From positions 62,001 to 126,000 of the forward strand of contig NZ_BOOB01000017.1 of NCBI RefSeq assembly GCF_016863015.1: a stretch of 64,000 bases of DNA, written 5' to 3'. This stretch comes from Microbispora amethystogenes. GTDB taxonomy: Bacteria; Actinomycetota; Actinomycetes; Streptosporangiales; Streptosporangiaceae. Below are positions 1-8,963 of this stretch, one piece after another; positions within the stretch are counted from its first letter, which is position 1, and each line of letters starts with the position of its first letter. Position numbers and translations under genes: made by a program. The notes beneath the pieces are model-generated. The model saw nothing but the letters and a program-made list of their open reading frames with translations, was not told where the DNA came from and made no database searches.

Positions 1-1188
1 GACCATCGCAAAGTCGAAGCAGTCGTGGTCGGTGAGGATCACGACGGCGTCGGCCGCGGCCGCCTCCCGCGCCGTCGGCTCGGCGATCGCCACCCCCTCC
101 GGCACGAAGGCGAGGTCGACGTGCGGATCCGCCGCGTACACCCGCGCGCCGAGCCTGCGCAGGAGCCTCGCCACCTCCAATGCGGGAGACTCGCGGCAGT
201 CGCCGGTGTTCCTCTTGTACGACAGGCCGAGCAGGAGCACCCGGCTGCCGTTGACGGGCTTGCGCCGCTCGTTCAGCCCCAGCACCAGCCGGTCGACGAC
301 GTGCGCGGGCATGTGCTCGTTGACGTCGTTGGCGAGCTCCACGAACCGGAAACTGTGCCCCAGGCTGCGCTTGACCTTCCAGGACAGGTACGACGGGTCG
401 ATGGGCAGGCAGTGGCCGCCGACGCCGGGCCCCGGAGTGAAGCGCATGTAGCCGAACGGCTTGGTGGACGCCGCGTCGATGGCCTCCCACACGTCGATGC
501 CGAGTTGCCGGGCGAAGACCGACAGCTCATTCACCAGCGCGATGTTGACGTGCCTGAAGGTGTTCTCCAGCAGCTTGCACAACTCGGCCACCTGCGGCGA
601 CGACACCGGGACGACCCGCTCGACGACCGATTCGTAGAAGGCGCGCACCTTCGCGAGGGACGCCTCGTCGACGCCGGAGACGACCTTCGGCGTGTTCTCC
701 AGGCGCCAGCGCGGGTTGCCGGGGTCGATCCGCTCGGGGCTGTAGCCGAGGTGGAAGTCGCCGGGAGCGCGCAGGCCCGAGCCCTCCTCCAGGATCGGCC
801 GCAGATACTCCTCGGTCGTGCCCGGATAGGTGGTCGACTCCAGCACCACGGTCGCGCCGGGCCGCAGGAGCGGGGCGAGCGACCGGCCCGCCGAGGCGAT
901 GTGGGTGAGGTCGGGCACGCCGTCGGTCAGCGGCGTCGGCACGGTGATCACGCAGACGTCGAAGCCATCGGCGTCGGCGTAGTCCGCGCTGGCCCGGTAG
1001 CGGCCCGTCCCGTGGGCGGCGGCGAGCGCGTCGTCGCCGACGTCCTCGACGTACGACTGACCGGCGTTGAGCCGCTTGACCCGCAGCTCGTCGACCTCGA
1101 CGCCCACCACGTCGAACCCGGCCCGCACCGCGCGAACCGCCAGCGGCAGGCCGACGTACCCCTGCCCGACCACGACCAGCTTCTCCAT
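1..1188 (-). CDS. UDP-N-acetylhexosamine-type nucleotide sugar dehydrogenase (3' end outside window)
   Basis: The reading frame is open from an ATG at 1188 to the window edge without a stop, giving at least 396 residues, so only the C-terminus is missing. An NAD-binding GxGxxG (GQGYVG) lies at residues 8-13. The motif GPGVGGHCLPIDP places the catalytic Cys at about residue 260, and GYSPERIDPG resembles the UDP-GlcNAc/UDP-ManNAc dehydrogenase (WecC/WbpA) branch more than UDP-glucose dehydrogenase. Such enzymes oxidise C6 of a UDP-amino sugar to the uronic acid in two NAD+ steps in the cytoplasm. It lies just downstream of rmlB on the same strand, so it probably supplies a uronic acid precursor to the glycan made by this locus. 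Exact substrate is inferred. Confidence 0.88.
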   Translation of the reverse strand, partial: MEKLVVVGQGYVGLPLAVRAVRAGFDVVGVEVDELRVKRLNAGQSYVEDVGDDALAAAHGTGRYRASADYADADGFDVCVITVPTPLTDGVPDLTHIASAGRSLAPLLRPGATVVLESTTYPGTTEEYLRPILEEGSGLRAPGDFHLGYSPERIDPGNPRWRLENTPKVVSGVDEASLAKVRAFYESVVERVVPVSSPQVAELCKLLENTFRHVNIALVNELSVFARQLGIDVWEAIDAASTKPFGYMRFTPGPGVGGHCLPIDPSYLSWKVKRSLGHSFRFVELANDVNEHMPAHVVDRLVLGLNERRKPVNGSRVLLLGLSYKRNTGDCRESPALEVARLLRRLGARVYAADPHVDLAFVPEGVAIAEPTAREAAAADAVVILTDHDCFDFAMV

Positions 1189-1221
1189 GTAGGACCCCCG
1201 TCCCCTGGCAGTCACGATGTC

Positions 1222-2199
1222 TCAGCCGCGGCGGTGCACCAGCGGGCGCCACCAGTCCTGGTGGTCCCGGTACCAGCGCACGACGTCCGCGAGCCCCTCG
1301 TCGAACCCCGTCAGGGGCTCGTGGCCGATGGCCCGGATCTTTCCGCTGTCCAGCGCGTACCGCCGGTCGTGCCCCGGCCGGTCGGGTACGTGCTCGACCA
1401 TCTCCCATCCGACGCCGAAGGCGTCCAGGATGCGGCGGGTGAGGTCGAGGTTGCTCAGCTCGACGCCGCCGCCGATGTTGTAGACCTCGCCGGGCTCCCC
1501 CTTGTCCAGCACGAGCTGGACGCCCCGGCAGTGGTCGTCCACGTGCAGCCACTCCCGCACGTTGCCGCCGTCGCCGTACAACGGCACGGGACGCCCGTCG
1601 ATCAGGTTGGTGACGAACAGCGGGAGGACCTTCTCCGGATACTGGTACGGCCCGTAGTTGTTGGAGCACCTGGTCACCCGGACGTCCATCCCGTACGTGC
1701 GGTGGTAGGCGCGGCAGAGCAGGTCGGCCCCGGCCTTGGCGGCCGAGTAGGGCGAGTTCGGCAGCAGCGGCTCCGCCTCCGTCCACGTCCCCTCGTCGAC
1801 CGAGCCGTACACCTCGTCGGTGGACACCTGGACGAACGTGCGCACGCCCGCCTCCAGGGCGGCCTGCAGCAGCCGCTGCGTGCCCAGCACGTTGGTCGTC
1901 ACGAAGTCGCCCGCGCCGCTGATCGACCGGTCGACGTGGGTCTCGGCGGCGAAGTTCACGACCACGTCGTGCCCGGGGACCAGCTTGCGCAGCAGCGCCG
2001 CGTCGCAGACGTCGCCGCGCGCGAACGTGAAGGCGGGGCTGGTCTCCACCGGGGCGAGGTTGGCCGGGTTGCCGGCGTAGGTGAGCTTGTCCAGCACCGT
2101 GACCCGGGCGTCCTCGTACCCGGGGTAGGCGCCCGACAGCAGCGAGCGGACGTAGTGGGAGCCGATGAAGCCGGCCGCGCCGGCGACGAGGATCTTCAC
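1222..2199 (-). CDS. rmlB: dTDP-glucose 4,6-dehydratase
   Basis: 325-residue extended SDR enzyme converting dTDP-glucose to dTDP-4-keto-6-deoxyglucose. The GxxGxxG NAD motif (GAAGFIG) is at residues 7-13, the catalytic TDE at about 127-129 and the YSAAK Tyr/Lys pair at about 151/155. The GTG start is set by the MKILVxGxxGFIGS-type N-terminus. It shares a 4-bp GTGA overlap with the stop of the upstream thymidylyltransferase gene, so the two are probably translationally coupled. With RmlA it makes the keto-sugar that the WecE-type aminotransferase at 9536-10690 could aminate. Confidence 0.95.
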   Translation of the reverse strand: MKILVAGAAGFIGSHYVRSLLSGAYPGYEDARVTVLDKLTYAGNPANLAPVETSPAFTFARGDVCDAALLRKLVPGHDVVVNFAAETHVDRSISGAGDFVTTNVLGTQRLLQAALEAGVRTFVQVSTDEVYGSVDEGTWTEAEPLLPNSPYSAAKAGADLLCRAYHRTYGMDVRVTRCSNNYGPYQYPEKVLPLFVTNLIDGRPVPLYGDGGNVREWLHVDDHCRGVQLVLDKGEPGEVYNIGGGVELSNLDLTRRILDAFGVGWEMVEHVPDRPGHDRRYALDSGKIRAIGHEPLTGFDEGLADVVRWYRDHQDWWRPLVHRRG

Positions 2200-3263
2200 G
2201 CGCGCACCTGCACCTTGCTGTGGTCTCCGATCATGAGCTGGTAGGCGTTGGGCACCCCGGTCGCCTTCGTGACCTCCGCGCTGCGGCCGATCAGCGAGTG
2301 GGTCATGCCCCGGACGCCCCGGATGGCCGAGTCGGCCAGCACGATGCTGTAGTCCACCTCGGCGTCCTCGATCACGCAACCCTCGCCGATCGAGGTGTAC
2401 GGCCCGACGTACGAACCGATGATCTTGGTGTCGGCGCCGATCACCACCGGGCCGCGGATGACCGAGCCCTCCACCACGGCGCCGGGGGCGATCACCACCC
2501 GCCCGGTCACCTCCGAAAGCCCGTCCACGGTCCCCGCCACGCCGGGCTCGACCGCCTCCAGCACGATGCGGTTGCACTCCAGCATGTCCTGCAGGCGGCC
2601 GGTGTCGCGCCAGTAGCCGGTGACGAAGTGGGACCGCACGCGGTGCCCGGTGTCGATGAGCCACTTGATCGCGTCGGTGATCTCCAGCTCGCCCCGCGCG
2701 GACGGCCCGATCGCGCGTACGGCCTCGTGGATCGCGGGCGAGAACGTGTAGACCCCGACGATCGCGAGGTCGCTGCGCGGGTGCTCGGGCTTTTCCTCCA
2801 GCGCGACGATCTCCCCGTCCGGCCCGAGTTCGGCCACCCCGTAGAACTGCGGCTCGGCCACCCGGGTGAGCAGGATGCGGGCGTCGCACTCCTCGGCGCG
2901 GAAGGCGTCGACCAGGCCGCGGATGCCGCCGACCAGGAAGTTGTCGCCCAGGTACATGACGAACCGCTCGCCGGCCAGGAACTCCCGCGCGACGAGGACG
3001 CAGTGTGCCAGCCCGAGCGGAGCCTCCTGGGGGATGTAGGTGACGTCGAGCCCGAACGCGGATCCGTCGCCGACGGCCGCACGGACCTCCCGGCCCGTGT
3101 CGCCGACGATGATCCCCACGTCGGTGATGCCGGCGCCCCTGATCGCCTCCAGTCCGTAGAAGAGCACGGGCTTGTTGGCGACGGGGACGAGCTGCTTGGC
3201 CGAGGTGTGGGTCAGCGGGCGCAGCCTCGTGCCCTTGCCGCCCGCCAGAACGAGTGCCTTCAC
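2196..3263 (-). CDS. rmlA: glucose-1-phosphate thymidylyltransferase (long form)
   Basis: 355-residue nucleotidyltransferase forming dTDP-glucose from dTTP and glucose-1-phosphate. The signature LAGGKGTRLRPLT begins at residue 6, after a GTG start at 3263 (VKALVLAGG). The length and a C-terminal third rich in hexapeptide-like repeats (VIAPGAVVEGSVIRG, then IGADTKIIGSYVG) match the long actinobacterial RmlA type with a left-handed beta-helix tail, rather than the ~290-residue enterobacterial form. It is the first gene of an rmlA-rmlB-dehydrogenase run and ends in a GTGA overlap with rmlB. Acting nucleotide specificity is inferred from family. Confidence 0.93.
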   Translation of the reverse strand: MKALVLAGGKGTRLRPLTHTSAKQLVPVANKPVLFYGLEAIRGAGITDVGIIVGDTGREVRAAVGDGSAFGLDVTYIPQEAPLGLAHCVLVAREFLAGERFVMYLGDNFLVGGIRGLVDAFRAEECDARILLTRVAEPQFYGVAELGPDGEIVALEEKPEHPRSDLAIVGVYTFSPAIHEAVRAIGPSARGELEITDAIKWLIDTGHRVRSHFVTGYWRDTGRLQDMLECNRIVLEAVEPGVAGTVDGLSEVTGRVVIAPGAVVEGSVIRGPVVIGADTKIIGSYVGPYTSIGEGCVIEDAEVDYSIVLADSAIRGVRGMTHSLIGRSAEVTKATGVPNAYQLMIGDHSKVQVRA

Positions 3264-3300
3264 CGCTGTCCGCGTCCTTCCCCGGCATCCGGTGGGCGGC

Positions 3301-3816
3301 TCACCGCGGCTCACCGCGGAGCAGCGAGTAGAGGACCTGGTCATGCCAGCCGCCGTCACGCCACTGGGCCCGCCGCAGGACGCCCTCACGCACGAATCCG
3401 ATCTTCTCCACCGCGCGCTGCTCGCCGATGTTGGCCACGTCGGCGAAGCACTGGAGGCGCTCGGCCCGGGTGTGCGCGAACAGGTAGTCCGCCAGCAGAC
3501 GCTGTGCCTCGGTGCCGATGCCGCGGTTGCGGAAACCCGTGAAGACGCAGATTCCGATCGTCCAGCACCAGCACGTCGTCTCGGGTCCCCAGGCCGTCTT
3601 CCACCAGGCCACCCATCCGGCGGTGTCCCCGCCGGACTCGACGGCCAGCCGCCCGTAGTCGTCGCCGAGCAGTCCGTCGTCCGCGAACCGGCGGCGCAGC
3701 GCCCCGGAGTGGCGATGTCCGTACCACTGGAATTCGCCCCGCGCCTCGGGCGTCGCCCGTTCCGCTTCGAAAACGTCGAGGTCCGCCTCGCGGACCGGCC
3801 TCAATGTGACGTCCAT
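3301..3816 (-). CDS. GNAT-family N-acetyltransferase
   Basis: 171 residues from the ATG at 3816, chosen because AGGGGAG lies a few bases upstream and the protein then begins MDVTLRPVREADL, the usual RimJ/RimL-type start. The acetyl-CoA pyrophosphate loop RNRGIGTEAQ is near residues 98-107, followed by ADVANIGEQRAVEKIGF, the typical 'N..S..a.ekxGF' helix of the family. The substrate cannot be read from sequence. It could be a resistance or protein acetyltransferase, or it could acetylate an amino sugar made by the neighbouring pathway; the second idea rests only on position, 37 bp from rmlA on the same strand. Confidence 0.85.
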   Translation of the reverse strand: MDVTLRPVREADLDVFEAERATPEARGEFQWYGHRHSGALRRRFADDGLLGDDYGRLAVESGGDTAGWVAWWKTAWGPETTCWCWTIGICVFTGFRNRGIGTEAQRLLADYLFAHTRAERLQCFADVANIGEQRAVEKIGFVREGVLRRAQWRDGGWHDQVLYSLLRGEPR

Positions 3817-4059
3817 GATCTCCCCTCGCATGCGGGAGCCGCGCGGAAGGAACGGAATGTCCGGCGCCTTTTCTCCCGGGCGGGGCCGCGGGAATTCCAT
3901 CCGGCCGCCCGCCAGTCGCCAATGCTATGCGCGGATCCGCGCGAAGCCGGCGGGCCACATTGCGAACAAGCGTGAAAGGTGCGGATCGGGTTTCTCAATA
4001 TCCCGCAAATTCGGATGTGCGGCACGAGGAGGCCGGCAGCCGCTCATCACAATGACGCC

Positions 4060-5034
4060 ATGACCAACGTATCCGTTGTGATTCCCTGCTACCGATCCGC
4101 CCGGACGCTGCCGGCCCTGGTGGAGCGCCTTCTCGCCGTTCTGCCCACCGCCGCGGACCTCTTCGAGGTCGTGCTCGTCGTGGACGGCTCGCCCGACGAC
4201 ACGTGGGAGGTGGCCCAGGGCCTCGCCGAGCGGCACGGCAGCGTCCGCGCCGTGCTGCTGGCCCGCAACTACGGGCAGCACAACGCCCTGGTCGCGGGCA
4301 TCCGCTGCGCGCGCTACGAGGTCATGGTGACGATGGACGACGACCTGCAGCATCCGCCGGAGGAGATCCCCCGGCTCCTGACGGGCCTGGAGCCCGGCCT
4401 CGACATCGTGTACGGCGTGCCGACCGGCGGAACGCACGGACGAATTCGCGATTTCGCCTCCAAATCCCTGAAGTGCGGGCTTTCCGGGCGGTTCGGCGCG
4501 GAAAACGGCGGGGACATCTCCGCGTTCCGCGCCTTCCGGAGTTTTCTGCGGGAGTCGCTGGACGGGGTCGGAGGGCCGCACACACAGATCGACATCGCCT
4601 TCTCCTGGGCGACCACCCGGGTCGGCAGCGTGCAGGTGCGGATGGACAGCCGGCTCGCCGGCCGCTCCAACTACACGCCCGCGATGCTCGTCCGCCACGC
4701 GATCGGCGTGTTCGTCGGGTACAGCACGCTCCCGCTGCGCCTGGTGACCTATTTCGGCCTGCTGACCGGGGCGTTCGGCATCGTCCTGCTGACGGTCTTC
4801 CTCTGGACGTACTGGTCGGGCGACAGCACCGTCAAGGGCTTCACCTCGACCGCGTCGATGATCGCGTTGTTCGCGTCCGCCCAGATGATCGCGCTCGGCA
4901 TCATCGGGGAGTATCTCGGCAGGATCCACGTCGAGAGGATGGGACGCCCCACCTACATCGTCCGCAGCCGGGCCGAGAGCGGTGCGGCGCAGCCGATGAC
5001 GGTGACGGGCGGCCCGGAGGGGTGGAGCGCGTGA
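4060..5034 (+). CDS. GT2 polyprenyl-phosphate sugar transferase (GtrB/ArnC/DPM1-like)
   Basis: 324 residues beginning MTNVSVVIPCYRSA; an upstream in-frame ATG at 3979 is less likely because the conserved GT-A fold starts here. The nucleotide-binding region ends in MDDDLQHPPEEI near residue 93. Two C-terminal hydrophobic helices (about 228-250 and 262-285), ending in IIGEYLGRIHVERMGRPTYIV, are the hallmark of bactoprenol glucosyltransferase and ArnC-type enzymes. These load a sugar on polyprenyl phosphate at the cytoplasmic face. The lipid-linked sugar could feed the GT-C-like proteins at 5714-8137 and 26634-28952. Its stop overlaps the next start by GTGA. Confidence 0.9.
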   Translation: MTNVSVVIPCYRSARTLPALVERLLAVLPTAADLFEVVLVVDGSPDDTWEVAQGLAERHGSVRAVLLARNYGQHNALVAGIRCARYEVMVTMDDDLQHPPEEIPRLLTGLEPGLDIVYGVPTGGTHGRIRDFASKSLKCGLSGRFGAENGGDISAFRAFRSFLRESLDGVGGPHTQIDIAFSWATTRVGSVQVRMDSRLAGRSNYTPAMLVRHAIGVFVGYSTLPLRLVTYFGLLTGAFGIVLLTVFLWTYWSGDSTVKGFTSTASMIALFASAQMIALGIIGEYLGRIHVERMGRPTYIVRSRAESGAAQPMTVTGGPEGWSA

Positions 5035-5747
5035 AGCGGGTCGCCGTCGTGCAGTCGAACTACATCCCCTGGAAGGGGTACTTCGACCTGATCGCGCACG
5101 TCGACGAGTTCATCCTGTTCGACGACGTGCAGTACACCGACAGGGACTGGCGCAACCGCAACCTGGTCAAGACGGCCGCCGGTCCGAAGTGGCTGTCCGT
5201 CCCGGTGCGGCGGGGCCCGCGCGGCCGCCTGATCAACGAGGTGGTCGCGAGCGACCCGGACTGGCCCCGCGCGCACTGGCTGCTGCTCGCGCAGACCTAC
5301 CGTAAGGCCCCCTGCTTCGAGGCGGTCGCGCCGGCGATCGAACGGCTCTACCTCGGCTGCCGCCACGACCGGCTTTCGGACATCAACCGGCACTTCCTCG
5401 AAGGGCTGCTCGACGTGCTCGGCATCCCGGCGCACCTGACCCGCGCCGAGGACTACGCCGCGACGGGCGCCAGGACCGAGCGGCTCGTGGACCTGTGCCG
5501 CAAGGCGGGCGCCGACGAGTACCTCACCGGCCCGGCCGCCCGCGCCTACCTGGACGAGAGCCTTTTCGACCGGGCCGGGATCGCGGTCCGGTGGTTCGAC
5601 TACTCCGGCTATCCGGAGTATCCGCAGGCGCATCCGCCGTTCGACCACCACGTCAGCGTCCTCGACCTGATCTTCAACACCGGGCCGGCCGCCGCCGGAC
5701 ATCTCAAGAGCGCTCAGGGCCGCGCCGCCGGGCCGGCGATCTCGTAG
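5031..5747 (+). CDS. WbqC-family protein
   Basis: 238 residues from a GTG start coupled to the upstream glycosyltransferase by a 4-bp overlap. The N-terminus AVVQSNYIPWKGYFDLI and the following FDDVQYTDRDWRNRN are the diagnostic WbqC-family blocks, and the length is normal. WbqC proteins occur in O-antigen and capsule clusters, often beside aminosugar genes; to my knowledge their chemistry is not settled, with acyl transfer onto amino sugars a common suggestion. Here an rmlA-rmlB-aminotransferase set is nearby, consistent with that idea. The last 34 bp overlap the convergent gene 5714-8137. Confidence 0.88.
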   Translation: MKRVAVVQSNYIPWKGYFDLIAHVDEFILFDDVQYTDRDWRNRNLVKTAAGPKWLSVPVRRGPRGRLINEVVASDPDWPRAHWLLLAQTYRKAPCFEAVAPAIERLYLGCRHDRLSDINRHFLEGLLDVLGIPAHLTRAEDYAATGARTERLVDLCRKAGADEYLTGPAARAYLDESLFDRAGIAVRWFDYSGYPEYPQAHPPFDHHVSVLDLIFNTGPAAAGHLKSAQGRAAGPAIS

Positions 5748-8137
5748 ACGGCGAAGTCCCCGGAGCGCAGGCGCGGGGCGGCCACGCTCCCGAGGTCCGT
5801 GCCTGGGGCCGTCAGCCGCTCGTCCACGAACAGCCAGCGCACCCCGTAACGGTCACGCACCGACCGGACCGCCCGCGCCCAGGGCGCGGCGAACAGCGCC
5901 TCGTTCGCCCGGAGCCGCTCGCGGTCCCAGAACGGCTGGTTCCAGAGCACCCGACCCGGACTCCACCGGTCCAGGTTCGCCGTCGCGTACGCCCATCCCT
6001 CGACGAGCACCCGCCGCTCGGTCAGCGCCGACACCCAGGCCGCGCGGCTGTCGCAGGGGCCGTCGACGCCGAGACGGCAGTGCAGGTTCGTCGCGACGAC
6101 GTCGCCGGGGCGGGAATGGTCGCGCAGCCACCTCGCGGCGGTGACGATGCCCCGCGGCATCGCCTGGGCCCGTACCGCGCGGTCGGCGTCCTCCGCCGCG
6201 ACCACCGGGGCCTTGTACGTCACCGGAAGGACCCGGGTGAACCAGGCGGCCGGCGCGGCGAACGCCGAGGTCACCACGAGCGTGAGAGCGAACGGGGGCA
6301 GCGTGCCGCGCCGCGCGGCGACCAGCGCGACCGCCGTCAGCGCCACGAAGACCAGCAGGGCCGCGTACGGCAGGGCGAGCACGCCGAGCGGCTCGCCGTC
6401 GGGCAGCGGGACCCGCACGTCGCACAGGATCCGGATGCAGTAGGCGGCGACGGCTCCGGCGACGGCGGCGCACACGAGGGACAGCGGCGACGTCCCCGAC
6501 CCGTGCAGGACGGTGACGAGCCCGTAGACCGAGACGATCGCCAGGTAGGGATAGGGCGCCTGGAGAAAGTAGATCTCCGACAGGCCGGGATGCCCGAACC
6601 AGAGCGCCACGCCCAGCCCGGCCAGGCTCATGCCGAGGGTCAGCACGACGGCGGGCCGACCGAGCGCCCGGGGCCGGGTGAGCAGGCCGAGCGTCCCGCA
6701 CCATGCGACGGCTCCGGACAGGACGCACAGGAGGGTGAGCCCGAGGACCGTGGCCACCGGCCCCGCGAGCGGCTTCCCGTCGCCGGTCACGCCGCCCCAC
6801 GTCACGCGCATCAGGGACAGCGGGGCGGCCGTCGTTCCCCCGCGCACCCCGCCGTACAGGACGAACTGGGCGAAGAGCAGGCAGGCCGCGCTCATGCCCA
6901 GCGCGACCAGGGCCGGGCCGTCCGGGCGTCGGCGCCGCACCGTCCCGGCGACGGCCACCGCCACCAGGCCCGCCGTGAGCAGGGGCAGGTATGTCGCCTT
7001 GGCCCCCATGACGGAGGCCAGGAAGATCCCGAGCAGGAGCCACTCGCGCGGGTTCCGCCGCCGGTTCTCCAGCGGCCGCCCGTTCTCCAGCAGATCGCTC
7101 AGCAGGAGGAAGACCGGGACGAACAGCAGCGCGCCGAAGGTCTGCGTGGGGCTCGACCAGGACTGGACCGGTTTCCAGACCAGCGCCCCGCCGACCGGGC
7201 CGATGTAGAGGTTCGGCGCCGCGACGAGGAAGACGGCGGCCAGGGCGGCCAGGGCTCCGGCCCGCGACCCGATCACGCGCCGGGCGGCCATGCCCAGCAG
7301 GACCACGAGCGCGGCGATCATCGGCAGCATGCCGAGGCGGAACAGCAGGACCAGCGGCTCCACGCCGGTCACCCAGCTCGCCGCCGCGTAGTGGGCGTAG
7401 ACGAACCAGTGGTACGGCAGGGGCTCCCCGGCGACGATCGGCATCGTCGGGGGCACGTGGTGCCGCAGCTCGCCGATGAACGCCAGGTGGAGGGGCATGT
7501 CGGGGTACGACGCCCCGAGCGCCGGCCAGGCGAGGGCCTGCGTGCGGAAGAAGTTGACCGCGCTCCAGACCACCAGGTAGGCGACGACGAGGGCCAGCGA
7601 CCAGGACCACCAGATCGGCGACCGGGCCGTGGCGGGGGCGCTTCGCCAGTGCCGCCGCAGGCGGGGCACGAGGAGGAAGGCCGCGTACGTCGTGACCGGC
7701 CAGGCGAGGACGAGCAGCGGCGCCCCCACGGCCCTGGCCGCGATGTAGGCGAACACCTCCAGCGCGTATCCGAGGGCCAGCCCGAGCGCGACCTCCTCGC
7801 CCCGGGAGCGGTCACCCCGGTAGAGGGCGCGGACCAGCAGCGTTCCCGGGATCGCGAGACAGACGAGGACGTAGCCGCAGAAACGGGCCGTGTCGGAGAC
7901 GCGGACACCGTAGCGGCTCAGCGCGGCCGCCGTCAGCGCGAGCACCACGACGGCCGGCACCCATCTCACCGGCATTCGTCTCACCGGCGCGGCCGGCATC
8001 GGTGCCTGCGGGGATTTCACCCGGCTCCGGGTCCGCGGACCTCCCCCGGTCGCGCCCGTGACCGAATCGAACAGTGCTTTCTCATCCGGTCGGGACGGGC
8101 CCGTCGCAGGGATCTCCCGAGGCGAGGTGTCAGCCAT
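5714..8137 (-). CDS. large polytopic membrane protein, GT-C-like, paralogue A
   Basis: 807 residues from ATG 8137; an upstream extension to 8284 is low-complexity and unlikely. The protein has a cytoplasmic basic/Pro-rich N-terminus, about 12 hydrophobic helices, and a soluble C-terminal domain containing LRDHSRPGDVVATNLHCR and YGVRWLFVDERL. The first large outside loop carries DMPLHLAFIGEL (Asp near residue 213) then YHWFVYAHYAAASW, an acidic first-loop pattern seen in GT-C lipid-sugar-dependent glycosyltransferases. It is clearly paralogous to 26634-28952 (shared PLVLLFRLGMLP and WSSPTQTFGALLF-type blocks). No named family is certain; GT-C activity is inferred. Convergent 34-bp overlap with the WbqC gene. 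Confidence 0.88.
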   Translation of the reverse strand: MADTSPREIPATGPSRPDEKALFDSVTGATGGGPRTRSRVKSPQAPMPAAPVRRMPVRWVPAVVVLALTAAALSRYGVRVSDTARFCGYVLVCLAIPGTLLVRALYRGDRSRGEEVALGLALGYALEVFAYIAARAVGAPLLVLAWPVTTYAAFLLVPRLRRHWRSAPATARSPIWWSWSLALVVAYLVVWSAVNFFRTQALAWPALGASYPDMPLHLAFIGELRHHVPPTMPIVAGEPLPYHWFVYAHYAAASWVTGVEPLVLLFRLGMLPMIAALVVLLGMAARRVIGSRAGALAALAAVFLVAAPNLYIGPVGGALVWKPVQSWSSPTQTFGALLFVPVFLLLSDLLENGRPLENRRRNPREWLLLGIFLASVMGAKATYLPLLTAGLVAVAVAGTVRRRRPDGPALVALGMSAACLLFAQFVLYGGVRGGTTAAPLSLMRVTWGGVTGDGKPLAGPVATVLGLTLLCVLSGAVAWCGTLGLLTRPRALGRPAVVLTLGMSLAGLGVALWFGHPGLSEIYFLQAPYPYLAIVSVYGLVTVLHGSGTSPLSLVCAAVAGAVAAYCIRILCDVRVPLPDGEPLGVLALPYAALLVFVALTAVALVAARRGTLPPFALTLVVTSAFAAPAAWFTRVLPVTYKAPVVAAEDADRAVRAQAMPRGIVTAARWLRDHSRPGDVVATNLHCRLGVDGPCDSRAAWVSALTERRVLVEGWAYATANLDRWSPGRVLWNQPFWDRERLRANEALFAAPWARAVRSVRDRYGVRWLFVDERLTAPGTDLGSVAAPRLRSGDFAVYEIAGPAARP

Positions 8138-8190
8138 GCGTGCGATTCTCGCGGCGGCGGCCGCGCGCATTCGCCCGCGACCTCGTTCCG

Positions 8191-8220
8191 GGCGGAGTCC
8201 TTGACATTCTTTTGCGCGGG
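8191..8220. promoter_or_regulatory. conserved upstream block of paralogue A
   Basis: About 55-85 bp upstream of the 807-residue membrane protein start is a 30-bp block beginning GGCGGAGTCCTTG and followed by an AT-richer TTCTTTTG segment. It matches, at roughly 24 of 30 positions by eye, the block 29006-29035 that sits at a similar distance before the paralogue at 26634-28952. The retained similarity in non-coding DNA suggests a shared promoter or operator carried along in the duplication. Exact -35/-10 boxes are not assignable by eye. Confidence 0.4.
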
Positions 8221-8240
8221 ACCCGTTCTCCCGGCAGCCG

Positions 8241-8945
8241 TCACGAAAACACGGGACGGTGCGCCCGCACGACCAGGGTGACACCCGGAAGCGATTTGAC
8301 GGGCAGATATCTCTCCGCCGCGACCACGGCGCCCAGCCCCAGGTTGACCAGGCGCGGCACGTCCGTGACGTCGGAGCCGCCGATGCGCTTCCTGCGCCAG
8401 GCCACGATCGGCCGCATCAGCACGTTCCAGCTCCACATGCGGTCGACGACCAGCCCGGCCCCGCGCAGCAGCGCGGCCAGCTCCTCCCGGGCGTACCGGC
8501 GGAAGTGGAAGGAGGCCACGTCGTGCGCCGACCACAGGGCCATGTCGCACGGGACGGTGATCAGCGCCCGGCCACCCGGCCGCAGCACCCGCACCAGCTC
8601 GCGGGCGGCCGTGTGGTCGTCCTCGATGTGCTCCAGCACGTCGAACGCGAGCACGAGACCGAAGGACTCACCAGGCAGCGGCAGGTCGCACGCGTCGGCG
8701 TGGATCGCCCGCAGTCCCCGCCGCAAGGCCAGCTCGACCGCGGTCTCGGAGTAGTCGGCCGCCAGCGCGTCCCACCCGTGCTCGACCAGCACACGGGTGT
8801 TGCCGCCGCCCGCGGCGCCGATGTCGAGTGCCCTGCCGGGCGGCCCGAGCCGCCGCAGCTCCCGGGCGAGCATGGCGCGCCGCTCCCGATACCACCAGTG
8901 CCGGTCCTCCAGCTCGACCGTACGGCGGATGTCCGTGGCCTCCAT
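8241..8945 (-). CDS. class I SAM-dependent methyltransferase
   Basis: 234 residues. SAM motif I is DIGAAGGGNT at residues 41-50, followed by an acidic beta-2 (ALAADYSETAVELA), LAFDVLEHIEDD and VLRPGGRALITVP, a Methyltransf_11/23-type core. The N-terminal EDRHWWYRERR is typical of methyltransferases found in polysaccharide clusters. It lies 18 bp downstream of the gtrA-like gene and probably belongs to the minus-strand run wecE - gtrA - methyltransferase. The acceptor is unknown; a sugar hydroxyl or a lipid-linked glycan is the contextual guess. Confidence 0.87.
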   Translation of the reverse strand: MEATDIRRTVELEDRHWWYRERRAMLARELRRLGPPGRALDIGAAGGGNTRVLVEHGWDALAADYSETAVELALRRGLRAIHADACDLPLPGESFGLVLAFDVLEHIEDDHTAARELVRVLRPGGRALITVPCDMALWSAHDVASFHFRRYAREELAALLRGAGLVVDRMWSWNVLMRPIVAWRRKRIGGSDVTDVPRLVNLGLGAVVAAERYLPVKSLPGVTLVVRAHRPVFS

Positions 8946-8963
8946 GGCATCCTTCCCTAGTGA

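Noticed and set aside
25-2244. A 739-residue plus-strand frame over the dehydrogenase and rmlB
   Set aside because: Antisense shadow of two well-supported enzyme genes; no ribosome site or domain.
5495-8281. A 928-residue plus-strand frame opposite the large membrane protein
   Set aside because: Antisense shadow: low-complexity Arg/Gly/Pro/Asp composition, no domain; the opposite strand encodes a clear polytopic protein.
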